Shown here piece after piece: positions 24,428 through 36,045 of a stretch of DNA of 60,000 bases; the stretch's first letter is position 1; every line of letters begins with the position of its first letter. The notes under the pieces were generated by a model, which saw only the letters and a list, made by a program, of their open reading frames with translations, ran no database searches and was not told the origin of the DNA. Source of the stretch: Acanthaster planci (taxonomy: Eukaryota; Echinodermata; Asteroidea; Valvatida; Acanthasteridae). The translations under genes were made by a program, and so were the position numbers. Location of the stretch: assembly GCF_001949145.1 (NCBI RefSeq), contig NW_019091416.1, positions 2,953,390 through 3,013,389 on the forward strand, read 5' to 3'.

Positions 24428-25529
24428 TACTTCCACAAGTTCCGTTCCCGACCCCGGCACACTTCCACGATTTTCCCTCCAAAGCATAAATGGACCGCGA
24501 AGCTTCTCAGGAGCTGACGATCAGCCAACGTAGTCCCGCGGCGTGATGTCTGCCTCTCTTAAAGCTTAAAGGTACTCCCCATCATTACTGCCGGAGGAAA
24601 AAATCAAGTAGGCCCTATGGCTTTTGTCGTTTTATACGGGCATGCACTGTTTTATTTAAAATTCCTATACCCATAGCCTATTTATTTGAAAAAAAAATTC
24701 TCGTCAAATGCTGGGAGAAGCATCACACGCTATCCCTCGTTTCCACTTTAGATCACTGCGTCAGATTCTTCGATTTTTCCTTCTACAAAAATGTCCGACA
24801 AGGGAAGGGTTGTTATTTTTGTCAATATGGAAAGGTAAGAATAGCGCCACTTTTCTGTAATTGCTTTTAAAAGAACTAGATCTGTCAGTAAAGCCGATGA
24901 CAGATTGATGACCATTTCTAAGCTTGTTCTTCGCGAGAACAATGGAGGAATCGTGGACATGGCTATTTTGGCGGATTGTAAGTCTTTGATGCATCACATC
25001 TGTATCATACGTATAAGATGGCAGCTTGCTCAATATTCAGTTCGAAAGAAATCACTATGGCTCGTTCATCAAGGTTTCGAGCGAAGTAGACAGACTGTCT
25101 CCAAGAGAACTCCTGAAGACGAACTGCTGCAGGGTCAGTGCCCTGAATGGTCACTCTCATTCCAGCCTGCCGTCCTAGTTTGTTTGTTTTTCCGGTAGAT
25201 GCGCTTTTTTTCTTTTTAGAAAGAGACGGCCTGGTGAAGTCTCTTTGTTCAAATTTTGTTGATGTGTCCGCATAAATGAAGCCGAAAAGTTTCTCGAGGG
25301 AAGAACTTCATGGAGAGTTTTGATCTTATTATTGGGACAAATAGGGCCTAAGGTGTCGCCTTACAAAAAGCACGAACTAGGCCTATGCACATGAGCAAGG
25401 ATATGACTATTGCACCCGTGTGTGAGGGTGCAAGTGTGCGATTCCTTCAGATCGTACATTCATACTGCGTAACCACAGCCCTGTCAAAAACTGGCGGGAA
25501 AATGCAGACAACACATTCAGACATCGCAA

Positions 25530-25700
25530 GATGAAGTAACCGTTTGAGAACCGCGGGCCGCATCTTTAATGTGAACTTTGCAAAAGGTCTCTGGTGAGCC
25601 GGGTGGTCTTCAACTGTCATTGATGCATCGCCGGCCCCACTGACAAATTCGATATTGTACGCCGCGATTCACACGCTGGTTGACGGTCGAGAGAGACAAA
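25530..25700. promoter_or_regulatory. Candidate intronic regulatory island
   Basis: A CpG-rich patch (CCGCGGGCCGC, 25550) carries CTTTGCAAAAGG and a CTGTCATTGATGCATCG stretch (Meis/Pbx-like). It is set in AT-leaning DNA. Weak, composition-based call. Confidence 0.2.
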
Positions 25701-27039
25701 CAGGGTAGCCCTTTCAGTTTAAAGCCCAGAATAATCAGAACGATAATTCATTTTCAAGCTTAGCGAAATTGATATTAATGATGTTTTTTACTTGTGTATA
25801 AAACGTGTAACGTGTATATGCAAGTCATGTATGTTCAAAATTCATTTTGATATAATTATTTGAATTAGCTGAAGTTGTCGGCTACTGCTTCTCAGACACG
25901 AAGTTGAAATTGTAATCACACTGTTGAACACTTAATTTGAATTGAATTTGAGGGGTGCCTTTGCGGACAAGTTTCGACTTGTTTTTTCATTTTCACAGTT
26001 CTGGTATATATAACTCCGTATCCGAGCGAAGAGGCGTTTTAATTAAGCACTGTGGAAGCCAAATTAAACTGACATTGGCTTTGGAAATTTGGGGTTTTGG
26101 AATGCGTTATCAAAACACGACGACTTGTGTTTTGTAACAATCATGAGCCTGTAACGGTATTGACTTAAAAACATCTCTAAATGTGTGAAGTATTAAAGCC
26201 GAGTCAAATGATGTCCAAGTTCATGTTAATAAGGCATTAGTCCGGTTGACTTTTGGACACGTAGTTTTGATGACGACTCTTTTCTTACTGGCGCAAGATC
26301 GTCCATAATTTCATGACGCAAACTGCGCCTCAGCGTTAGTCCGTTTGTTTGGGGCAAGTCGTGATTGAATCTGTTGGCATCTGTTGGCATGGAAATGTTC
26401 CTTGAAATTGAGATAGCATAGCTTTGCCACAGTGATGTAATTATGTTAACCTTGTCGAGGTGTCCAGCGAAGTTTAGGGAGAGTATTACATTTTCCCCTC
26501 TCTTTTTTAAACTAAAATATATGTTTATTATAATGTCGGGCATTGCTACTTAAAAGGTCAGTGGTATGACATCTGCATTGTTTGTTGACGACTATAATTT
26601 CCCAAGGAAGGCTTTGCTTCCAGCGGAGCTAATGGCGTTCCATCGGTAACGCCGTCGTCCAGCTGCTATCCAGGGGACGTGTTTTCCCGAAATCACATAA
26701 ATATGCTTGCTTGTCATTGGTTCTTAATCTGTCTGATAGCTTGTCCTTGGTATGCAAATCGGTTGTTCGGTCAGCCTGTCCGTCTGTTATCTCGGTGCCC
26801 CTGACAATTAGTAAAAGCCCATTCTTCAAGAGGAACCAAAAAGGTGGGGCGTGGTGTTATTGATCGAAGTGAATGTTTCTCCGCAACCTTGAGCCTATAG
26901 TTTGAAAACGTAGTTTGTGCTTCGTCATTCATCTGTTGGAATTACTAAGCTGTTACTGAAACATCATTTCCCTTCGTCCGTCTCTGTGTCAGTGTGCTTA
27001 CCTTAATCAAACCCCCTTTTTCTTGGTATCAGTAGGAAC

Positions 27040-27320
27040 CTGTCAATGAATATGGTGGTCTGTTTGCTCGTCCTTTTTTGTGGATACATCTTGGCGGCCA
27101 TCGACCGCCGTATCATCAGCCATCCAGCGTAGCCTGGCCGCAGGAAATGTGAACTAATTCAATAACGAGCAACCTTAATGTTCCTCTATACAGGAGTCAA
27201 TTACACGTCTGCGTAAATCAATGTAGGTAATGCCCGGCAGGTAGTTTACGGACAAAACGTACCTACATCGCCCAAATTAATAAATCAATTATGGTGTCAG
27301 GGAGGATCTATCGATGGTGG
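27040..27320. promoter_or_regulatory. Candidate intronic enhancer with Hox/Pbx-like sites
   Basis: ATAAATCA (27290 area; Hox-Pbx TGATTTAT on the other strand) and GTAAATCAATG (27213 area) flank a perfect 9-bp inverted repeat, ATGTAGGTA (27221-27229) and TACCTACAT (27260-27268). Several further TAAT cores lie between. The block is non-coding and compositionally distinct. Confidence 0.35.
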
Positions 27321-27801
27321 GCTGGCCTTGCTGTTCAAGGCACAGCAAGAACCTGCTGAATAAAAAAATCTGAGAGAGAAACTAATCAGTTAAAATAATA
27401 GTTGGAAGTTGTTGTATGGAGGGTTCTGATTACCGGACTATACTATTGACAATATCTTGTCACGTGGTTCGATTTGCATACGTACTTTTTTGGATGTCAT
27501 TGGTTCTTGTGGGAGAGGAGCTCCGGTGGTTGAAAACATGTCTATCCGGTGAATGGGCTTGGGTAAACAGCTGCCAACAAAATGTAGCCGAATAGGCACA
27601 TTAATCTATCAGCTTCATCCTTGTCGATATGCAGTGCACTTGTGTTTGGATGCCGCCAACACCACGACAAACCAAATACAGACCATCAAAAAACTCTGGT
27701 CAACACATCACCTCCGTCTTCAGTGAAGTGTCAAGCTATTCAAATGAACTACAAAAGAAGCATACCTTTGCCATTGTTCACCATATTATTTTGATGATTG
27801 T

Positions 27802-27954
27802 GTATGGCGTGCAAAGTTAGCATTTAATCCAAGTATACAGATATCTCTATACCTAGACGTGCGAGGTTAACATTTAGTCCCAGAATAGAGATATCTCTAT
27901 TAGGAATAGAGATATCTGCATGGGCCGATTAAATGTTAACTTTGCACGCCATAC
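27802..27954. mobile_element. MITE-like hairpin element with 28-bp terminal inverted repeats
   Basis: The left end GTATGGCGTGCAAAGTTA followed by GCATTTAATC is matched in reverse by GATTAAATGT followed by TAACTTTGCACGCCATAC at the right end, with one mismatch over 28 bases. Internally the palindrome ATAGAGATATCTCTAT and its partial copies recur three times. A TA lies at each border of TGGCGTGC, fitting a Tc1/mariner-type target site. There is no coding sequence, so it is non-autonomous. Confidence 0.75.
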
Positions 27955-28079
27955 TTGTGACTGGTCTTGTGAATGGCCTTGTGAATTTCGCTGGGCTGTC
28001 TTTATAAGCTGGATGAGTTGAAGGGGGGGGGCTATTGTGTAACCAAGGCGGCTTCTCTCTTACCAGTAAAAAACTTGAA

Positions 28080-28560
28080 ATTTCTCCCCATTTTCTCCCG
28101 GCCAGAGCCCCGCGGTTCCATTCCCTATTATTTGTACGACTTTTACGTGTATAAATAGTTTTAAAAGGTTGGGAGATACACGATGCAGAGCGTTAACGGT
28201 GTAGCGCAGAGCGAGTGAAAACACTGGCCGGGGTGTCTGTGATTGAAAGCCCCGTGTGCTTGTGGGGCCCGGACCGGTTCAGTACCGTCCCCGTCTACTC
28301 CCTGTCCGCTCGAGCGCGGAAAGGCGGGCGTTTTTATCGACCGCGCCGGGCCCGCTACTTCTCCTCAAATTTCATTGCGAAGAGTGGTTGTCACTCATCT
28401 CCGACTCGGCAACAGTCGACATATTGATGGCACGGCGCGTCATGTCGGAGCGCGTAACGGGGAGGCATTTCCAGTCATCAAGTTTTGAGGACCAAGGAGG
28501 AGGGGAAAATTTTCAAGATGTTTCCCAAAAGAAAACATAAAGGAGGGCTTTCGATTTCCT
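28080..28560 (+). promoter_or_regulatory. Possible internal promoter upstream of exon 2
   Basis: A consensus TATA box TATAAATAG lies at 28150-28158 on the gene strand. It is followed by a CpG-rich 350-base stretch that ends about 230 bases before the exon 2 acceptor. The first ATG after it (28183) opens only a short frame. No clear initiator was found. It could drive a short UNCX transcript or a non-coding RNA, or be chance. Confidence 0.25.
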
Positions 28561-28795
28561 TGATGTTGGACACTCACTAGGTCCTCGTTTAAATGGGTCT
28601 CTAAGAAAGAGATAAACAAAGTCACAATTCCGAGGCCTGTGACACCTCCAATGCTCGGCTGTGTTACAAATCTCCAATGGCCTCTTACGAAACTCAGAGG
28701 ACAAGATACTCTCCCGAGGTTGGGGAAAAGTTGGGCAATTAATCACCCTCCTTTTCCTCTCTCTCTCTCCCTCTTGATCTATTGCTCTTGTGCAG

Positions 28796-28965
28796 ACGGA
28801 GAGGGGAAAGACAGTAACGGGTCCAAGAGACGCCGCAGCCGGACCAACTTTAACGGCTGGCAACTGGAGGAGCTGGAGAGGGCCTTCAATGAGAGTCACT
28901 ATCCGGACATCTTCACGCGTGAGGCACTGGCGATGAGGCTGGACCTCGTGGAGTCCAGAGTACAG
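28796..28965 (+). CDS. UNCX: UNCX homeobox gene, coding exon 2 (homeodomain N-terminal three quarters)
   Basis: This exon encodes the end of codon 85 and residues 86-141. After a short acidic/Ser linker come the basic KRRRSR arm and homeodomain positions 1-46 (residues 96-141). Helices 1 and 2 carry the UNCX-type signature: [38 protein letters not shown]. The NESHYPD and [11 protein letters not shown] stretches are, from family knowledge, close to vertebrate UNCX and distinguish it from other paired-like proteins. The acceptor is excellent: a long pyrimidine tract (CTCTCTCTCTCC) followed by TTGTGCAG at 28788-28795. The donor is CAG|GTGAGA at 28966. The exon stops exactly between homeodomain positions 46 and 47, the classic intron site of paired-class homeobox genes. 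No frameshift or missing residue is seen. Confidence 0.95.
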
Positions 28966-30289
28966 GTGAGATTGGACTGACTTTCATGCTGTCTTAGTCG
29001 TAGCCCCCTGACTACCCTGCCGTGATGATATAATAATACCCTGCATCAGTTTTTAGGTCAGATCAAAATAGACTGTGCGGCTCAGTCCAAGTCGGTTATT
29101 TTTCTGCAGCGGCACGCAGTTTTGACATTGCCAGGTTACAGTAAGTACCCGTAGCCTCAGATTCAGCTGCGCTGTCATCTCTTTGTGTTTTAATTAACAA
29201 GCAGAGAATAGCTTCTGGTTAATGTTTTCTCACAAAGAAGGTTAAAGCCGTGGTAACCTTCCCAGCCCTTTTTTTTTATTTGTTGTTGTTGTTTGTTTTG
29301 TTAAACACGTAATGATGCATTCATCTGGAAATGGTATCTTAATGAATGTAAGCCATTTTGTTGATCCTCATTCGCTTGACAAGTTGGTATCTCTATTCCA
29401 GTGGTTTATAGTTCCTATTTACATCATTCCCGTGCTTGCTGATCACAAAGGTCCTCATTTATTTAACCAAAAATACACCAGTTCCTGCCTCATCTACCTC
29501 TTTCTCTTCTTGTGAATAAAACGTAATACTCGATTGCTTTCAAAACACCACATTGAAGTTTGATCCTGTGACCATACATTTTTTATTTACAAGTTACATC
29601 TTTCAAAGAATTATTAAACAGACACGTCGTTCTTATCTCGCAGCACAGTCGGATATCCAATAGCTGTGTGTTCATTTAGTTCAAAAGCAATCTTAGGCAC
29701 CCGACGACTCGGACACTATCACTTGCAGCGGTAGATAACTGACGCGAAATAGAATCGATAATCTTCCGTAATTATCTCTATAAAGCCTTGATGTCATCAT
29801 TTAACTCTTCATGACGTACATGCCATGCTCTTTTTCTAAACTACCAATCTCACTTTATTTCGCCCAGTTATTTCCAAACAAGCTTTTTTCACTCACCTTA
29901 CACAGCGAATGGAGCGCTCATTAATGTTTCCTTAAATCTGATCTCACACCGAATTATGAATTTTCATTAAATGTCGTTTGCAACATTAAGAAATGCTCAT
30001 GCGCGTAATTGCTTTGTTGTATTAGAGGCACTTAACAATTTCTTCTCTCCATGAGCCAGTCATTTTTGATAACAATTTATTTGGCAGATTATGGGCAACA
30101 CATTTCCATCGAAAGGATTCACCTAATGTCCCTGTGAGCGCACATTCAATTCGTCGAAATCTAAGATCACTCCTGGCTGGGATTGATTTAATCATGAAAC
30201 TTGCAAGAACTTTCGCTACATTATCACGTATCCCTGGCATCTCGTTTGTCGAGAATGTCCACATTAGTGTGGCACGCGGTACAGGCTTC

Positions 30290-30860
30290 AGACATCGGGC
30301 AGCACATCCGTCATGATTGCGTGGCGCGATTTACGGTCTTCACTTGAAAGCCCCAAAACCACTCAGGGGCATAAATCCACATTCTGTGATAAAGTCCCGC
30401 TGTAATTCTGTCACCGCCTGAAAAACACACAATAATAAAACGACAATTACTTCGATCAGCGCCCGGTTGTTTTTACAACCCCTCTATTTGCCGATAAAAA
30501 AAGTCCTGCCGCATCCCTGCCTTTCTCTTCGAGCGAGACCATCGACTTGCGTTGACCACCCGGTCCAGATGAAGTATGGATCGCAGAACTGCTGGGCCGT
30601 GACATTGACAAGAGAGAGGAAGGAGGAAATGACAAGCACAAATATATGCATAATATTTGCCAGTTGGCTGGGCTGGAGGGGGGAAATTAATTGACATGCG
30701 AACTCAATTTGCCCGAGAAAGTCAAGGATGGCGTTGCCGGAGCGCCCTGATGCGGGGACCCGGCAAGTTTTACAGGACCGACAGTGAGAGAAAGAAAGAA
30801 AAAAAAATCCAGACCTTGGAAAGCACCGAAGATGGCGCGGCGGCTTCAAACAATAATCGT
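30290..30860. promoter_or_regulatory. Candidate enhancer in intron 2
   Basis: A non-coding mosaic holds CATAAATCC, a CTGTAATTCTG stretch, TTGACAAGAG, the near-palindrome AATATATGCATAATATT (30640-30656, POU-like) and AAATTAATTGACATGC (30684 onward). GC-rich blocks alternate with these cores. Judged by texture only. Confidence 0.28.
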
Positions 30861-31629
30861 ATGTGGTGAGCCTGACTTATCAGACGCATCTCGGCCGGCA
30901 AACGTATGCATTACACGCGTGTGCCTACATGTATCTGCAGTCATTGCCAGGGCCGGCTTGAACGACAACACATGACAAATCACGCCCTACAGCCCCCCCT
31001 TAATCAGTGTAATTTCAATCTACACGGGAAGTCGAGCCCTCGGAGTCACATGTTTTACCCGCTATCACAAAGTTCAACAGTATAAGGAAACAGACCTGAT
31101 CGCTGTAGCAAAGTGACTGGCATCGATTTTCCAAAACCTAAGACCACATTAGGTTAAGCTCTTTAATACACCTTTACGAAGTTGCACTCAGCGGCCTCTT
31201 GGTGCATATTTACATCGTTGCGTCACTCCAACCGATTGAACCACTCGCTTGTTTTATTTGCACAGTAAACATCCCAGAAATTAATTTACCCCAACAGAGT
31301 AAAAGCTACATCGTCCGCTTCAATCCCCCTACCACAGCTGCATTGAAAGAAACATACCAGAGATGACGGAAGATGGGATCGCACGAGAAGACAGTATAAA
31401 CTCCAGTGTAAACTCTGTAATTACTTCATTGTGTTAACACTAAGCTGTTAATGTAAAGGATACAATAACGCCCTCCAGAGCCTTTGTTGGGAGACGCAGA
31501 CGTTTGGGAGTTTTTTCTGTATTACCTGGGTTGGTCTTTCGTGAGAACCCTGTGGCGCAAACAGTCACGTAATTAATCCATTCGCGTCTGTGCAAACACT
31601 TCCCTGCCATTGCGGAATTTGAAATCCGT

Positions 31630-31800
31630 TCAAACCTTGTCATCTGGGGCCCGTTTGTTTCACACGGATCTGGATCTCGATCAGTAATCCTAACGCTGGT
31701 TCGCACCATCTATTATGCAGGTTTGGTGTCCGTAAACCAACGACAGATCACTGATCGTGATCCAGATCCGTCAAAAACGGCCCTTGAGTTACGTACGTTT
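31630..31800. mobile_element. Single-hairpin transposon-like element
   Basis: The left arm GGGCCCGTTTG... CACGGATCTGGATC.CGATCAGT (31647-31685) is mirrored by ACTGATCG.GATCCAGATCCGT...AACGGCCC (about 31750-31783). Weaker pairing continues on both sides to about 31630 and 31800, and inward to GGTT/AACC. The arms of 50-70 bases enclose a loop of about 30 bases. It lies in intron 2 and carries no coding sequence. The exact ends and target duplication are unclear. Confidence 0.65.
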
Positions 31801-33829
31801 GATGCAGTTGGAACCCATGCTCTCATGCATGCTTCGGCCACCAACCCGGAGCATGTACCTTTGACTGTGTGTGAATTCACCGTCGTCCAAACAGCCCACA
31901 CGCATTATGTCCTGACATTGAGTGTAGTGTACGTTATCCAAAGTGAATGGTGGAGATGAAAGTGAATGGTGTTCAGTTTTGCGATGCCCCCCCCCACCGT
32001 GTTTGCTTTGCCGACTTCACGGACGCAGCGTGTCTTTTCACCATCGGCAATCGGCGCTGCCTTCGCATGGTGGCCACTTTGCACCCTCTCTGTAATGTTC
32101 AGTCAACTTGCACACCCTGCTAGGCCCTTTTGTTGACCAATGCCCACTTCACTGTGTCCATCTTCTTTATAGGCCTGTTTTCCCGACATGAGCCCACAAA
32201 AGGTTGGAGTGTGCGGGCCCGTTGACTCGTTAACTCGATACCCGCTTTAAGGTCTGCCGAGCCCATTTCGTTAAGCTGCACCGCACACATGCAACACAAC
32301 TGGGAAATTTTGCTCGGTGAAACGGTTCGCTACCTGAAAGTCGTGTGGTGATCATGGCTCTTGTGCGACACCGACAAAACTTTTCGCTCAACGGCTCACT
32401 GAAATCTGATTGGCTCATAAATTTGCTTAGGAGCATCATGTAGCTGGCCAGTAGAAGAAAGGGATCCCTTTTGTCCGTGCTCACGTGTGCTGATGCAAAT
32501 ATGACATGCACACCATCGCTCAACGTTGTATCGGAAAGAAGTGACCCATTCTTAGACCAAACCCCCTACGCGCCACTGCATGGAGCTTAGCAAAATATTC
32601 CATGAAATATGAAGTACAAACGTGGTTAGGTTTCTCTTCCAGTATGTCGAAGAAATTCCCTCAAATTAGTGCTGCTCGTGAGATTTATCTTCAGGTCCGC
32701 TAATTATCCGAGACACTTACGACCTGCGCCGTCCAAAGTACCCTCCGCTGAATCGAGCATGTACGGGGGCCACCTCGACGCACCGACTCTATTTGGGTAT
32801 ACAAACTTCCAGTGTACAGGCCCATTAACGATGACACCTTGCAGAATGCGGAGTTTACGTTTCAGCTCAACTCTGACAACAAAAGAGGAGAAGCAGGACA
32901 AACTGGAAGCCAGGGCTTCTGATGGAATCACGGCCGGTGTTAGCCCGGGGAGCAGTGGCCCTCTAATTTAAATAAACAACCACGATTGCCCTGGCCCTGG
33001 CATTTTTTGAGGGAAGGGAAAAGCGCGTCAAGAACTTCGGGGACGGTCTTCCAGCTCATGTGATATACATGGCCACGGTGGAAACATTCGCACAATTGTA
33101 TTTACCTTCCTAGCTCATAATACCATTGTTGGTGAAGTATTTCTCCTGGGATTTTTACACTTTGGGTAGAAAGGAGGGATTTGTACGGAAGATCTTACAT
33201 ATTGGTTTCCTCAAGGGAATGAGGGGGTTATTCTGTGAGATGTCATTTTGCTTATTGCATAAGGCTCTCTTGTAAAATGGGTTTGGAGTTGGAGCGTACA
33301 CTGTTTCTGTCTCTCTTCTTGCTCCCTAAAGACAACTAACACTTTTGGGTGTTCAACCTCTCCCCAACCTCCCTACACTGCTGATGGTGTCTGCTAAAAT
33401 CAAACTAATTAGATTTGTGTCAAGTTAGAGTACCCACTGTTCTCATCAATTGTTTTTTATGAGATACATGTAGCCTAGCTCCATTAAGCCGTAAATGGTT
33501 GTCTTTAGTTGTTTACTCTATACACCAAATCTTTCTAATTTTGGACAAAGTGGCAAGTGGGGTCCTCGCCAATCTGACCCCTCTCTGTCATGATTTACGC
33601 TGATAAATGTCGTCATATACGATCGTAAACTACGTACCGCTGTATCCTTTTCCATACTAGCATCGCTTGTGGGCCAAACCCCCCTAAAAATCAATAAAGG
33701 ATACACAAGGCTGTGTGAACAGACGAGAAAAACAAGAGAAATGTGCAGACTCCGTGATGTCGGGGCCGCAATTGGAAGTTTTGGCACGGAGAGCAGGGCA
33801 AGCGAAGAACCACCGGTTCGGTCCATTTG

Positions 33830-34330
33830 CCGGAGAAAGCTAGCGGATCATGTTTGTGTAGGTAACGCGCCTCGATGTTGCGATTGTGTACCTTGGCGAG
33901 GCCCCGTGCACGTCAGAGCAAACCAACTCCGTTACAATATCGTCCAAGGTTGGAGGAGGGAAAGCGGGCGGCCGTGTAGTCCGCGAGACTGCCCGGCTAT
34001 CATATTGAATTAAGCGCCATGTAACATTATAAGTTGCTCCTTCCCGCGTTAAGTGCTTTCGTGTTGTACTTGGTAATCGTCACAACGAGCTGGTAATTTA
34101 ATAAAGGAAGTAAGAACATTAGCGAAATTGTATTTCATTTTGGCTGCGTCGCGCTGATGGGAAGTAATGGATCCGTAATGTGTGGTTCGCGAGGCAGGCA
34201 ATGCGGCAGTGGGGTGTGTTGTCCGAGAAAGACAGAATCGCGAGAAGGCCCGGTGCGGGGCCTCGGCAGCGAGATGCTCGGTGCTGCCTGTCGCTCCGGT
34301 TAGTAGGGAGAGATGTCAGTCTGTGTTTAT
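33830..34330. promoter_or_regulatory. Candidate CpG-rich regulatory island in intron 2
   Basis: Two CpG-dense patches (33830-34010 and 34180-34310) are separated by AT-rich sequence with TAATTTAATAAA and related cores. Open frames here have no recognisable similarity. Composition-based call; an unrecognised non-coding transcript is an alternative. Confidence 0.2.
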
Positions 34331-35229
34331 CACACGCCCCAGCGATTTGATGACATTACAAGAGACACAGAGGTGTAGGTTACATTCGAAAAAAAAAGGA
34401 AAAAAAGAAAGAAAAATAACTGATTACACAAATCACCATCTCCGCTTGCGCTCGCCGGCACCGTGTTGTACAGGGGGGGGGGGAAGATTGCGTTTGGAGG
34501 CAGTGGCTAGACCGGGTACTTCCTTTGTCAGAGCGCACGCGCTGATAAAAATGGAGCAATCCAGAAAGAGAGAGAGGGAAGATGATTAAAGACTTCTAGC
34601 CGTGACAAAACCGATGCCGTGTTACGAGTGATCATTCACAAAAGTGGACATGTTTGCCTTTCCATTTTGGGCTTAGATCAATCCGTTGTCCGATTTAATG
34701 GGCAGTCTGGTATCTATGGATACATAGTCTTGTCTTCATGTCACCCACTGGGCTTAAGTGGCATAAACACTGTCTGTCGATCTATTAAAACGATTAGAGA
34801 CGCGCTTAAAACGGCTCATGTGACATGCTCCCAGTCATGTGAAAGTGAATATTACGATCTTGTCACTTCTGTGCCCCAGGCGACAGCCAGTGTTTTCGGT
34901 GCTGGTCTCTGATACCAGAATTGAAACCGGTATAATCCATTATTCAAAATGGCAACAGTCGTTGACTTTTAACTGCACACCTGTTATTGAGGATTCGTTA
35001 TGCAGTTATGCTACGCCACAGCATCAGGCCTATGAACAAAACGCATGCTTTCTCATCCGGCCATGCACTTTTACTGGCAAATCGCACAGAATTTTTGTTA
35101 GTCTTTGCAAAATGTTTCGTCCCTGATAGCGTGGTACATTTTGGGATAAGGAAGTGGTTACGCAGTAAGTTTGGCCTGCTGTACACTTATAGCTAATCAT
35201 CTCAGCAACCTGCATATCAATTGCACGAT

Positions 35230-36045
35230 ATTCGCTCTTTGCATGCTGCTGCCATTGGCATGCAGAGCCTCAATCTGGCAGCTTTACTCACACAATAAAA
35301 ATATAGCCGGTTCAGTGATTCCCACGCATGTTGCTTATGAAATTTTGCCCGTGCTGCGTATTAGTTCATAGCCGGTTCGCAAGTGACTTCGTCACAAAGG
35401 CAGACGCGCCACGATTTACATGCTACAATTCGACGATCGCTGAAGTTGCGGGTTAACCTCCAGTTCCAAAGTACCATGTAAGCAACGATCAATACACGTA
35501 ACTCTTTGTGCAGTGCATGTGTAGGGAGCATGGTTTAAACTGAAGTGACGTGACACTTACGAACCGGATACTACGCGATGGGCCATGAAATATGCAAATA
35601 AGGCAGGAGCATGCGCATTACTACCACTGGTTGCTTAAATTTAAGTTGCTTAAATCTTTGACGTAACAATACAAATCTCCATGCCCGCGTCACTTATGCC
35701 GTTTCTGTGCGAGTACAGTTTGACATGAGTGCAAACTTAAGACAAGGGACTGTATACTTTCCAACCTCACTCCCAGGACACTAAAAAATTCACTTAGTTT
35801 CGAGAAAAGTGTGCTCAGGTATCGGACAAAGGCTGTTATATGGTTTTGATTGACCGTCAACGCTCCAGGTTATGGTTACTAGCAGCTCGCCCACGCTACC
35901 GACAGTATTGACGGCTGCACTTGCCAACCAGTGGTAGTAGCGCGCATGCGCTCGTCCAATTTGCATATTTTATGGGAAAGGTCCATTTTACCAGCTGCCA
36001 AGTCGACGCTCTGCATGCTTTGGCGGCAGCGTGCAAAGAGCGAAT
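35230..36045. repeat. Diverged fold-back repeat complex
   Basis: Segment 35230-35283 (ATTCGCTCTTTGCATGCTGC onward) is the diverged reverse complement of 35993-36045. Segment 35583-35634 (ATGAAATATGCAAATAAGG onward, ending CTACCACTGGTTGC) is the reverse complement of about 35923-35976. The right half is contiguous, whereas the left halves are about 300 bases apart. It therefore looks like one element in reverse orientation facing two fragments of relatives, or one large palindrome with an insertion in its left arm. Confidence 0.6.

Larger units (their letters stand above)
14286..28795 (+). other. UNCX intron 1 (14.5 kb)
   Basis: This phase-1 intron lies between coding exons 1 and 2, with donor GTGAGT and an acceptor preceded by a long pyrimidine tract. 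No other exon is recognisable on either strand. The intron holds candidate regulatory islands (16480-17110, 17220-17960, 19520-19900, 21160-21640, 25530-25700, 27040-27320, 28080-28560). It also holds one copy of the three-copy dispersed repeat (20268-20475), a hairpin at 24397-24427 and a MITE-like element (27802-27954). The remaining stretches (14300-16000, 17970-19500, 20480-21150, 21640-25520, 25700-27030) show nothing I can support beyond unremarkable AT-leaning DNA. Confidence 0.85.
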
